Shown here in pieces: positions 49,480 to 58,899 of a DNA stretch of 64,000 bases; position 1 is the first letter of the stretch; each line of letters begins with the position of its first letter. The DNA comes from Leptodontidium sp. MPI-SDFR-AT-0119 (taxonomy: Eukaryota; Ascomycota; Leotiomycetes; Helotiales; Leptodontidiaceae): the NCBI GenBank assembly GCA_020726505.1, contig JAHLEZ010000006.1, positions 2,852,001 through 2,916,000 of the forward strand. Reading direction: 5' to 3'. Below the pieces are notes generated by a model, which was not told the DNA's origin, did no database searches, and worked only from the letters and a program-made list of their open reading frames with translations. The position numbers were made by a program, and so were the translations under genes.

Positions 49480-49859
49480 TTACCCCCCCCTCCTCCTAAA
49501 AAGCTCGTCTCAAGCGCTTAAGTATGAAAAATGTTCCTTTGCTAAGTATTTAGATAGTCTAGATCGTTCGAGTTTAAGTCGTTATCGTAGGCGCTATTGT
49601 TTAGAGCAGTAATAGTAACCTTACTAGTATTATTAATACATAGTCTTAACTTATAGTCTTTGACTTAATAGCCTAAAAGTCCGTATCGTACACATAAACT
49701 ATTAGCCCTAAATTATTACTTAAGCTCTAAGGAGACTAAGTGAGCGCGTGGGGCGGCGGTAGTATTAATTGCTCTAATAGTTATAGCGTTGACGTCTATT
49801 AACTCGCTGTACTAATAATTATTGGCGTTATAATATAAAGAGGAAGAAGGGTTATAGAG

Positions 49860-50430
49860 AATAAATAGGGCAAAGTTAAAAGAACGGCCGGCTAGTTATT
49901 ATATAATTCGTATAAAATTAGAGTACTTGCGAGGAAGGTTTAGCTATTGAGTAAGCCGATTACGTAGTATAGAATTCAAGCCGTTCTGGAACGCGGAGAT
50001 CTTATTAACGTCTAGCCAGTCTTAACCTCGAGCCTTGTACAGGACTTGTTTAAACTTAGTTATATAGGCATAAAGAGAGTCGGTGCCTTGTTTAAGGGCA
50101 TATAGCTTGTCCTCCACTTCTTGCACTTTATTTGGGTTGTTATAGACACGCGTAAGCTAGTCGAGTATTATATTATAGTTATAAGACGACTCGTCGGCTT
50201 AGGAGAGTTAAAGTAAGACTATTACTTAAACGTGGCTCTCGAGGTTAAGGTACACGTAATAGAATTACGCTATAAAGTCCCTAATAGCTTCGCCGTCTAT
50301 TTGTAGCTTTGCCTTGATCGAAGGGAGTCACGTATCGTACTTGTGGGCTTGTCTATTGAATTTTTTAGGGTTAAGTAGAGAGGGTTTCGGTTTTAAAGGG
50401 GTGCGAGTCGTAATAACCGTTCGGAGGAAG
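49860..50430 (-). pseudogene. Gag-like protein of the non-autonomous element
   Basis: Read on the minus strand from about 50430, the frame runs KKFNRQAHKYDTWLPS, KAKLQIDGEAI, then YNNPNKVQEVEDKLYALKQG and AFQNGLNSILRNRL. This is the pattern of the Retrotrans_gag domain: W-L-x-x-I/L near the start, a conserved Y-x-(N/D)-P-N-K-x-x-E-A-E-x-x-L helix, then F-x-x-G-L-x-x-x-L. Several TAA/TAG are at likely Gln/Trp codons. The Gag would package the element RNA. No zinc knuckle is seen. It sits alone between the LTRs, unlike every autonomous element here. Confidence 0.7.
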
Positions 50431-50676
50431 GTAATCTCGTCGCGCTAACGCTACAGCTTTACTTATAAGTTTATAAGAGTAGCCTGAATTTAGAGTTAAT
50501 CTATTAGCTAAGAGTAAAAAGAGAGATAAAAAACGTGTGCGTATAATTTCAAATGAGCCTAATAAGCTTAATCGTAGTAATCGTAAAAGCGTAAGACGTG
50601 AGACGTAGCCTAAAGCAAAACATAAGTATAAACCTAGGACCTAAGGTACTCAGTCTCAACTAAGGATCTATTATAA

Positions 50677-50830
50677 TATAACGATTACATTCTAAATAAG
50701 TAATATTAAGATAGTACTCTCATTCTTAAGACAATAGATACAGAAGAAGGACAGCCGTAGCTGACCCCTATATCCTCAAAGCTGAAACACTAGCCCCTAA
50801 ACACGTGACGTCAGCACCAAGACCGTCACA
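50677..50830 (-). repeat. LTR of gag-only element (right, 5' LTR)
   Basis: Starts TATAACGATTACATTC (RIPed TGTGACGATTAC) and ends AGACCGTCACA; 154 bp, followed by TTAAT. Confidence 0.85.
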
Positions 50831-50835
50831 TTAAT

Positions 50836-51136
50836 TATATATAAAAAAAAGGAAAAACTTACGAGAAAGTAAGTTCTAAAAATTTTATTTACTAGCGAGT
50901 CTTAAGTTAATATCCGGCGAGGTTCTAGAGAATATAATTAATAACCTAAAGTATTTACGCTTAATTACTCAAGGTTTTATAAAGGAGACTAAGACTCAAG
51001 CCGATCTCGACTTAGCTCAAGCTCAGTTTAATCTCAGTAAGCGCTCTACTAATTATACTAATAAGATCTCTAAGGCCGAGGTATTAAAGACACCTTAGAA
51101 ACTAATCGTAGATTCTAATAAGTCTTCGTCCGCTAG
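50836..51136 (+). other. Unidentified element fragment, continuation
   Basis: Probable continuation of the frame cut at 49325. It reads as a Gln/Ala/Leu-rich helical stretch (QADLDLAQAQFNLSKR at about 50999-51046) compatible with a coiled coil, then a Ser-rich end (DSNKSSSASV at about 51115-51140). A solo LTR follows. Family unknown. Confidence 0.4.
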
Positions 51137-51141
51137 CGTGG

Positions 51142-51291
51142 TGTGACGGTCTGACTTAGAAGAATCAATTGAGGAGAGAAAGCTACAGGAACACGAAGCA
51201 CTCTCTTAAGGAGAGGCTGACTAATCAGGGCTAGGCCCGATGCGGCATAGCCAGTACACACGTGACGACTGCACAGGAGCCAGTCGTTACA
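51142..51291. repeat. Solo LTR (150 bp), little RIP
   Basis: Starts TGTGACGGTCTGAC and ends CCAGTCGTTACA, flanked by CGTGG on both sides (51137-51141 and 51292-51296). TGTGACG...TTACA ends recall the gag-only element (TGTGACG...GTCACA), but the interiors differ. Confidence 0.85.
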
Positions 51292-51296
51292 CGTGG

Positions 51297-52200
51297 TTTC
51301 GACTATTAACTAACTAGGCGTCACTTTGAGCACTTAAATCTAGGATCTAATAAAGCCAATATTCCAAGTCTAAACTGACAATCATGCCTTACTTAGATTA
51401 CTTCTTAATGTAGGTTTCTCTAGCGAAAGTCTAGCGAGCCTCCGGCTAACCCCTCATAAGACTACTAAACAATTTATTACGAGACTCTTCGTGTTACTGA
51501 AAATAATCAATTCGAAGAGGAAATTTCAGCTGGGAATAAACTGTTTTCTTCCCTGTAGTTAATAAATCAGTTACAGGAGACAATAATATAGCTAAATAAA
51601 GGATCCTCTAAATACTCTCTAGGCATTCTCCGGCGAAGGTATAATAATAGGCCGGCGTGCCTTAAGTTACGCTACTTAAGTTCTTAATCTAAGATAGAAC
51701 TTTATTATTAAATAAAATCTTTCGTGCGATCTCTTTTCTTTTACTTCGTGAATTATATCTGTGCCTTTAAAACTGCAAAACCGTAAAGGGAAAAGTAGAA
51801 AGGTATACTCGATCGCTGGCGATAATCTTATGATTCTTCGGCGAGTATATAAATATAAGGAAAAACCCGAAGAGTAAAAACCAAATTCCTACTTATCGCT
51901 TTCGCCAGCGCTTCGTTAGGCTTATTATGACGTCGCGCTCTTTAAGGCTTTATATTTCCTCTTTTAGCCCGACTTTTAAGCTTTTTCTTAGTTCTTAAGA
52001 GTCTTCTATAAGGCTAAATCCTTGCCACCTCACAAGGTATTATTTAGTTTCTTTAAGGACGCGTCTATTAAGAAGCTTTTCGACTACCCAAAGTTCTTTA
52101 TTATTAATTAAATTAGGCTAAATAATATCATAACCCTACCAAGTATCCCCCCCTTAACAAACGTTAAACCTCAGGAAAACTGGATCTCGTGTGGGTAATC
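51297..52200 (+). other. RIPed element fragments up to the island boundary
   Basis: Mixed A+T-rich DNA. A TATA-like TATATAAATATAAG at about 51847 precedes an ATG at 51927 (MTSRSLRLYISSFSPTFK). In another frame, RIPed codons read FYKAKSLPPHKVLFSFFKDAS at about 52010-52072, which looks like the N-terminus of a transposon protein. Family not identified. RIP character ends at about 52150-52200. Confidence 0.4.
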
Positions 52201-52351
52201 ATCTAGGGTGTCTATCCAACAAATCTGCTGATTCTCAGCCTCGAGCAGGGCTTCAAGTCTATCTCGAACCTTCTACAGCCACCCTTGCCTTTACAATTGA
52301 CCAGAATGTGTGGTGTGTTGTGACGTGATGGAGGGAGAAGGGGGTGCAAAC

Positions 52352-53742
52352 CTTCTCGTTGATTAACTCGATCTCGGCTGATGTCTAGGATCCGTCGCGG
52401 ACGGGTTGGTCTTTCTCTAGTATCTGTTTGGGTTATCAGTAATTTGAACCCCTTAATATAAAGATATGGATGTGGAGGGTAATTTACAGCCTTGATCTTC
52501 GTAACGGTGCTTGGAAAGAGCGGGTTCATCTTGAACTTCCCACCTGCTTTCCTCACGATCGCTTCTTCGGAGATGATGGTTTTGGCGAGGATATCTGTTG
52601 TTCCTCTTGTTAGTGTCTCTTCAATTCTCACTTTATTATGGGACTGGAAAGGGGGTGAAGTGCAAAGGGGTGGACTTGCTTACCTAAATCCTTCTTACAG
52701 AGCTCACTCTGGATGGTATCTACACCGCGGCACAGCACAAATTAACACCATTCCTCTCATCCAAAGCCTCAAACTCATAATCCAACATCAGTCCAAATTA
52801 ACGGATTCAAATATGAATCCGTTGAGTAAGCTTTACATGACGGAACGGAATTGGGAAAGAGCAGAGAGCAAAAAGAACTTGCTCAAATCCCTAACAGGGT
52901 CAATAGAATCATCGACATGCAACACTTCGTCGTTGTCGAAAGCTCGCACGATGTGAAACATTCCGTCCACGGCCTGGATATGCGATAGGAAAGCGTTGCC
53001 GAGTCCTTTACCTTGGAAAGCGCCTTTGATGAGCCCAGCGATGTCGGTTACTTGGAGACTGGGGTCGGGTGTTAGTTGAGCTGCTTTGGAGGTGTGCGTG
53101 GATTGGACGGGGAAGGAAAGGGGAAGAGAGACATACTAGGCTGGGTACATGTGGGGGGGGCTTCCAGTCCTGGAGAGGCATGTTAGAAAAATGTAGCCTA
53201 AGTTCGAAGTCGAAAATTTATACAGCGGCATGCTAGCGAAAAAACGAGGCTACATTTAAAACAACAAGAACAGTGGAGAAAATGAAGTTACATGATAGCA
53301 GAATATGATACAGTTGACGCTCCGATACCGCGATTATATCCCGAGTATGCTCTACTGTCTATCACTTCTAGAAATCTCAAATGGAACGAAGCAGAAATAC
53401 AATAATACCTTCCTATTTCCTTAATATCTAATAGAAAGTATATCGTAAACAAACCACGTGGTTTAAATGAGATCACCACATGATGACTTCAACAAAAAAT
53501 AAACAAATAACATAGATAGCACTTACATATCTCGCATCCGGTACAGCACAACGTGCCTCATTCGGCTCAATCGTACAAAACGGATAATTCTCCGCCGCAG
53601 CATTCTGATCCGTCAAAAGATTGAACAGCGAAGACTTTCCCACATTCGGCAAGCCCACACATCCCATCTTCAGATTTTTGCGAACCCGTCCAAAAGCAAC
53701 GACGTTGCTCTTGACATCCTCGGTTGCTTTCTTTGGTGCCAT
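52352..53742 (-). pseudogene. OLA1: OLA1-like Obg/YchF ATPase, broken and 3'-truncated
   Basis: OLA1 is a cytosolic P-loop ATPase of the YchF family that associates with ribosomes. Exon 1 (53742-53527, 72 codons) encodes a conserved start, G1 motif GLPNVGKSS and the [13 protein letters not shown] block, and ends at PDARY before GTAAGT. Exon 2 (about 53169-53137) holds WKPP and MYPA. Intron 2 (53136-53059) is GTATGT...CCCCAG. Exon 3 from 53058 encodes [28 protein letters not shown] and [12 protein letters not shown]. Exon 4 (about 52640-52488) matches the EEAIVRKAGGKFKM region. Intron 4 (52487-52424) leads to exon 5 (KDQPVRDGS*TSAEIELINEK). Faults: WKPP and MYPA lie in different frames across an 8-C run; TAG at 52385-52387 replaces an expected Trp; the donor of intron 3 is unclear; the C-terminal half (rest of the G domain and TGS domain) is absent. 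Probably a pseudogene. Confidence 0.85.
53189..53257. repeat. Inverted repeat in OLA1 intron 1
   Basis: Arms AAATGTAGCCT (53189-53199) and AGGCTACATTT (53247-53257) form a perfect 11-bp stem with a 47-bp loop, and a GGCATG(T/C)TAG direct repeat overlaps it. It might be a small MITE remnant; it may also help explain why intron 1 (about 350 bp) is longer than the others. Confidence 0.6.
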
Positions 53743-54472
53743 GGCGATCAACTGGGGTCTGGTGATGTAGTGTTGCTGTGGTGTTGTTGGAGGGGTAGGT
53801 TTTGGGACGAATGGGAATTTTTTCGACGTGCGGCGCGAGAGGTGCATGAAGAATGGCCTGATGTTTGGGCGGAGCGGGGCGGAGTGGAGTGATTTGGCGA
53901 GCCCCTTTTTCTCGCAGCGAGAATCGTGCTTCAATAGCGATAAACAGATATGTGGGACAGCCTGCCACAACAATTAGGCTCTTGATGAACCTCGGTCACA
54001 TGGTAGAATTCTTAAGTTAAGACCAGGGTATGGTGAAAAGCAGTGTAAGTGCATTGTTCTATATTTGAATATTGTTTATTCACAGGCAAATAATTTGTAA
54101 ATATTGCCTCGCTTATGAGTAGCAACGCCTTTGAACTAGATATATTAAACATCACGTAGATCATGGGTTGGTTGAGGGAGGTTCTCAATGAGAACTGCTG
54201 AGAAACATCGCCACAGCCATCACTCTCAGGCTATGTTGTACGTATCACTTCTTTCCTCCTTTCCGCAGGACATTCCGTACAGTTCCGATGCCACTACGAC
54301 ACTTCACATGAAGGGTAAGGCTAATAGGAAATGGTTCGTTGTACATCTGGGTGATCACACTCCTGAGGAGGATTCCAAAGTCAGTTCAGCTTTTCAAAGA
54401 AATCTTCAATGTTCCGAATTCGAACTGGAATGTTCATGGGAAGGGCGCAGTCCGCAAAGCTCCGGGTTGCTC
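53743..54472. other. OLA1 upstream region and intergenic DNA
   Basis: The frame upstream of the OLA1 ATG stays open for a while, but no homology is seen, so I take it as 5' untranslated. Plus-strand open frames at 54188-54490 and 54339-54521 overlap each other in different phases and match nothing I know. No promoter element could be set with confidence. Confidence 0.35.
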
Positions 54473-55789
54473 TCAAAGGAAAGGAAGTAGAGGAGGGTCG
54501 TTGGATAGTACTAACCAATGATCAGAACCACGGAAAGGTGCGATAGAGCCGCCAGCGATTGTCCCCTCATGATTATTGTCGTAAATCTGAAAGTAGTGAC
54601 CAGCTGCATCACTCGATCCTCCCATGTAGCATGAGATCTCATGGTTCAGTTGCCCATAATCGTACTGTGGAATGATCCAAATCAGGCCTATCTTTTCCGT
54701 GTGAACAGGATAATAAGGGAAACTTACGACTGTGCTGAGGACTGCTCCATCGGATGGATTCTCGTCGAGAATGAAGTCGATCCCACCGTCCGTAAAGTAC
54801 TGCTCATTGAATAAAGCTCTTTTATTGTTCCCTGAAGGTGCAAGACCAGGCCCAAGCCCAAATTTGAATGCGACTTGTTTCTTCCCGCTGCCCCCCATGT
54901 TATCCATCAGGCCCAAGAAAGAGATGTGCATGTCAAGGCCTTCCGGGCTTGTGAATCCAAATACGTCGATTGGCTCGACGACTCCCGTTTACCGAATGTT
55001 CCGTTCAATCCTAGCGGAGCATAGTCAAAAACACCTAAGTGGGTAACGGGAGTGTTGAGAACACTGGAGAAGGCATCGAGTAGTTCTGCATCCACTGTAT
55101 CGCGCTTGAATCCTCCGAAAGTAATGCCATTGTTGTTGGCCCAGGTTTGAATCTTCCCGATTCCCTTAGTAGCGCCCCAGAGTGCACCTGCGGCGGTGAC
55201 ACATGTTGTGACAGCTCCCCAAACACAATTTATCACGTTGGAAGCATCGCTAAAATCATGACAAGCACTGACCATATTCCACCACGAGATTGCTTGATTC
55301 GTGACCCTGTATCCAGCCATGGCCACGACGAACCAATGATATACTTCTCTTTCGTCAAAATGAGCAGCGATATCAGCTAGATTTGAATCAGCTTCTGAAC
55401 AACTTTTCATCTGGGTGATACGAACTGGAAGCACGTATTGCTAAATCCTTGACTTCGGTCTTAGGAGCAACTCGGATAGCAAGTTCAGCTGAGTTGTCTG
55501 AGCTCGAGGAGGGAATTTGAGCAGAAGACTCGATGAGCGGAGAAACGAGGCTCATCCGAGGACTATTCTAGATCGAGCAATATGGAGTACAGCTTGCCGG
55601 AGTTGGTGAACATGGATAACGGATGAGGCCGTACATCAGGATGAAATTGATGAGGACCGAGAAAATCAAGATGACTCCTGTCGTCTTCACAATTCTAATC
55701 CAGCTTTGCAGCTCTCTGACCTTAGGTCCATGGTGGTCCAGAAGATATGTAGACTTGCTATCCATTTGAAAGTTTGTCGACGGAATCAA
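54473..55789 (-). pseudogene. Unrecognised membrane-anchored or secreted protein, disrupted frame
   Basis: Three adjoining minus-strand stretches read as one protein of about 440 residues. The first (55789-55570) has a cytosolic start, a single hydrophobic segment TTGVILIFSVLINFILMYGL and a Cys/Pro-rich stretch, as in type II membrane proteins; an in-frame TAG is at 55570-55568. The same frame continues to a stop at 55390. The middle part (about 55434-54990) is one frame over and holds WWNMVSACHDF and an Ala/Gly/Thr-rich segment. The last part (about 54985-54473) returns to the first frame, with a Gly-rich KFGLGPGLAPSG and Tyr/His-rich C-terminus. I recognise no family. Two opposite frameshifts and one stop suggest a decaying gene, but missed introns or assembly errors are possible. 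Confidence 0.5.
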
Positions 55790-58090
55790 ACAAAGTAAGG
55801 TAGATTATGGAAGTTCCTATCAAGAGTGTTCTCAGATTTGCCCGCCCATCCGAGAGCTTTATATGTCTTCCACTAATTCAAAGCCCGTCTTCTTCCGGCT
55901 CGTTTGACAGTACTGAATCCATTTTCAAATCTATCACCGAAAATTCCACCTATGGGAAGGCCGAAAGAAGTCGAATCGAAACTTGTTCTCGCATACATGC
56001 GAGAACTAAAATACTGTGCCGTGATATCTGAGACTCTTTGGCAAATCGGTCCACCAAGATTGCATTTTAGTGACCAATGATTGGCGTTTGAACACAGTTT
56101 TCGGGACTGACAGACAAGATAGGCAGGTGGGATTCTCAGTTCACGGCTCAGATTGAGGTAAATTCGGGGATGCCTGCTTTGAGCCATGGCTGCATATCAA
56201 TCTAACACCTAAAGTCTCCCGATAAGACACCGAGAGCCTGTCAGGTCAAAAAGCGAGGCATTCCGGGTAAAGTCAAGCATTCGATAGAAAGCTTACCCTA
56301 ACCAAGCACTCTCGGCATCAGCTCCTCCTAGCAAGGTGCTGTATCGCAGTGTGACTCTACATTCTATCGCAGCTTCTTCATTTGAACCCGCAGGCCAGTA
56401 ATGCAAGGATTAAAGAGATGGGAAGGAGGCTCGTCTTGGATGCTTCTCCTCATTGCAGCATGTTCATGCAGTATTCCAAGCAGTCACTTTGTGCTGAATG
56501 CTGAGACTGTTTAGATAGGTATCATGTTCTTCCTGACCTAATGGTCATGACGGAAAGTTAAATAGCACTCTGGAGCAGATCTAGCTTCGGTGGAGTAGAT
56601 ATCGCTGTCAGGATTCAGGATCTGCTCGAGACACTCAATATAAGGTTATCGTGGAGATTTACAGAAGAGGATTCTTGTCAATCTCTCGTGGAGGCAATTG
56701 CTTTCGGCACCAAGAAGCAAAACCAAAACTGAAAATAAATGGTACTGATGGGTAATCATCAATCCCTCTTAAGATAGCACATGGCCAAGTCTCTACTGCT
56801 ATTTCGATTCCAGCTGTTGATATGAGGATAACGGGCGCAAAAACCTCGTTTATCGTGCGGGATGATGACCAATTGCAGGCAAGGATTCTTCTAACCCTGT
56901 GAAAAGAAAACTGTCAGGGGCCGGGGTAAACAAAGAAAAATTTCGGCAACCAGTTCTCGATGGTCTGCCTACTCTGCTTTCCTGGATACACGAGCGGTGA
57001 AAAACATATCCTTTGCGCGACCCGAAACAAGGTGCCAACGTTCATCAACCCCTTCCAAAAATTTGTTTCTGGAAGCCAGCTGAAGATTGAATTCAACTCG
57101 CATGACTCGTCTAGCCGCCGGATGGCCATGGGCAAGTGGGTTGGCAGGCACAGCAGATCCACTTCTCAACCCTTCATTATCCAGGCGGTACAAAAATGTC
57201 GACCCAATTTGGGTTAGGTTGAGTTTTGAAAGCAGGAGTCAAGCACTGGCTTGGCAGAGTTCATCTGAATTTGTCCCTGAAATGCTGGTACTTCTGCATT
57301 AGCCCGAAATAAAAAGGCGAGCAGGACTACCTTATTGGAGTCGCGCATTCAATCAAGTGCTCACTCAAAGTCACAAGTTCAACTTGCTTGGTAGTTTGTG
57401 TACATCGCTTCGGTCTGGAAGCTGCCTCGGACTCATCGGCATTATTAAGCCGCCTTCTTGCATTTTCGTGTTCTCTGAAAGACCGATGTCTGCTTGGCAG
57501 CTGCTTCTTCGAAGTCCTCCTTCTTCTCCAGGGATCATTTGGGATCAAAACTCATAGGTCTCCAGCAATCTGGATTCGGCTTAAAATCAAGCCGACAAGC
57601 ATTCGGCCGTGCTTCGGGTCGAGAGGTTCTTGCTGAGTCAACACTGAAGCAGCCTAGGTGCCGACGGCTCAATTTTACGCCGGTCAACAAAAGGAGTGAT
57701 TCTTGTCCAACCTTCACATCACAAGCTGCACGCGTTCGCAATCGCTACCGCAGTTCAAGCCTCTTTCATCCCAATGAGGCTCGCTCAACAGTGCGTCGAC
57801 CGGACATTGCACCGGCTCTCACAGCTTTCAGCCTGCAGTGGGGAGGTGCGATGAAGAAGTCCACACGGCGTAACTATCTGTGCGTAGGTAGCAGTGATTC
57901 ATAATTTCTCATCTGGTCTTTCTTTACGTCACTGAAGCTTCAAGTCCAGTTTACTTTCTTTGTATGTAAAGCATTTGTCGCCGCCTTGAGCTTTGTGTAT
58001 AGAATCATCAAGTCTTCGCATTTGCATAGTACATTCTACATCGATTGGACCCGTTCCTGGTTCATCTGGAGCAAGGCTCAAGTAGATATG
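55790..58090. other. Normal-composition DNA without a recognisable gene
   Basis: Several open frames of 60-136 codons on both strands overlap one another: 55873-56187 minus (104 codons, Arg/Ser/Gly-rich), and 57494-57904 plus (136 codons, the longest, basic and Ser/Arg-rich). None matches a family I know, none shows splice-linked partners that I could establish, and none has a clear start context. This may be decayed coding DNA, a lncRNA locus or intergenic sequence. Confidence 0.35.
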
Positions 58091-58094
58091 CATA

Positions 58095-58200
58095 TTTGTT
58101 CCAGTCAGGCAGGTCGAAGCAGACGTCCACCTTTGTTCAAGTGAGGCAAGTCGAATGAAGTAGATGTCTCTCTTTGCTCAAGTAAGACAAGTCGAATTGT
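58095..58200. repeat. Short tandem array, three units of 37-41 bp
   Basis: Units start at 58095, 58132 and 58173 with TTTG(T/C)TC(C/A)AGT, followed by (G/A)GGCA(A/G)GTCGAA-like text. They diverge by point changes and small length differences. Confidence 0.7.
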
Positions 58201-58205
58201 ACTAT

Positions 58206-58490
58206 CGCCAAGCGAGGGAGGTGCTACTTTGAAAGTCGATATTCTTGCGAAGTCTGCTGTATGGGGGCCGTTGAATATGGTCCGCCAAACAGGGGAGTGT
58301 CCAAGCGGACATCAAGGTTCTTGCAGCCAGCTCTTCGGGATCCGTTGAATATTGTCCGCCAAATAGGGGAGGTGCTACTTTGAAAGTCGATATTCTTTGC
58401 AAGACTAGCTTTTCAAGCGCCGTTGAATATAGTCTGCCAAGCGCGGAAGGTGCTACTATATATGTTAGTGTCTTGCAACTTGCTATCCCC
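58206..58490. repeat. Tandem array of about 74-80 bp units
   Basis: Three and a half units. Each begins near AGGGGAGGTGCTACTTTG (degenerate in unit 2), contains a TATTCTTGC-like step and ends GTTGAATATNGTCYGCCAA (at 58270-58288, 58344-58362, 58422-58440). The last unit stops after GGTGCTACTA. Unit lengths of 74-80 bp are not all multiples of three, so a coding role is unlikely. Confidence 0.75.
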
Positions 58491-58644
58491 CCTCCCTCAA
58501 GCAAAGTACATGCAGCTGCGCAAGTGAAAGCATTTTCAAGACGTTATGCTTAGAGTATCATTTGCTCAATCCATGGATATTTCTCCTATATAGATGTCCT
58601 CACTGTTTCTTACAGGTCACACAATCCTCTAATTTAAATGCAGT

Positions 58645-58863
58645 TGTAATGGCACGTGCCCTAGCGCTTACTCCCTGTATATATGCGTGTAGAGTGGGGA
58701 AGAGATAACCTTCCCTTCTTAGTAATTAGCTTTTATATTATATAATATTATTAGCTATTATTTAGTGCCTCTTTAACTATTTTATTGTGTTAAAGTTACC
58801 TTAGCGTGCTAGTGATTATTACATTTTAATTGCTTTTCTCTTACTATTAGCCTAACTATTACA
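58645..58863 (+). repeat. Gypsy-4 5' LTR (about 219 bp)
   Basis: TGTAATGGCACG at the start and CTATTACA at the end form the short inverted TGTAAT/ATTACA ends typical of LTRs. The first 80 bp are hardly RIPed; mutation increases inward. The partner LTR is outside the window, so the borders rest on the ends alone. Confidence 0.6.
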
Positions 58864-58899
58864 CGATAGTTTAAGCTAAAGAACCCTCATCCGCGGCGC

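Larger units (their letters stand above)
49326..50830 (-). mobile_element. Gag-only non-autonomous LTR element (1505 bp)
   Basis: Two 154-bp LTRs (TGTGACGATTAC ... CGTCACA) with a 5-bp duplication TTAAT (49321-49325 and 50831-50835). A C-rich tract after the left LTR (49480-49500) is a reversed polypurine tract, so the element is on the minus strand. The 1197-bp interior has room for one gag-like frame and nothing for protease, reverse transcriptase or integrase. This is the layout of a LARD/TR-GAG type element that depends on another element for enzymes. Confidence 0.8.

Noticed and set aside
52492..52956. 154-codon plus-strand open frame
   Set aside because: It is antisense to OLA1 exons 3 and 4 and has no similarity to known proteins.
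53567..53968. 133-codon open frame overlapping OLA1 exon 1
   Set aside because: Same strand, different phase from the clearly homologous OLA1 frame; a shadow.
55568..55789. Possible UstYa/DUF3328-type protein start (membrane segment followed by Cys/Pro-rich sequence)
   Set aside because: The HxxHC motifs that define that family are not visible in the following sequence, so I left the protein unnamed.
57494..57904. 136-codon plus-strand open frame in the gene-poor island
   Set aside because: No recognisable family, and it overlaps several other open frames on both strands. I kept it only as a note in the region entry.
58202..58504. 100-codon minus-strand open frame
   Set aside because: It spans the 74-80-bp tandem array; unit lengths are not all multiples of three, so no repeated protein unit is kept.
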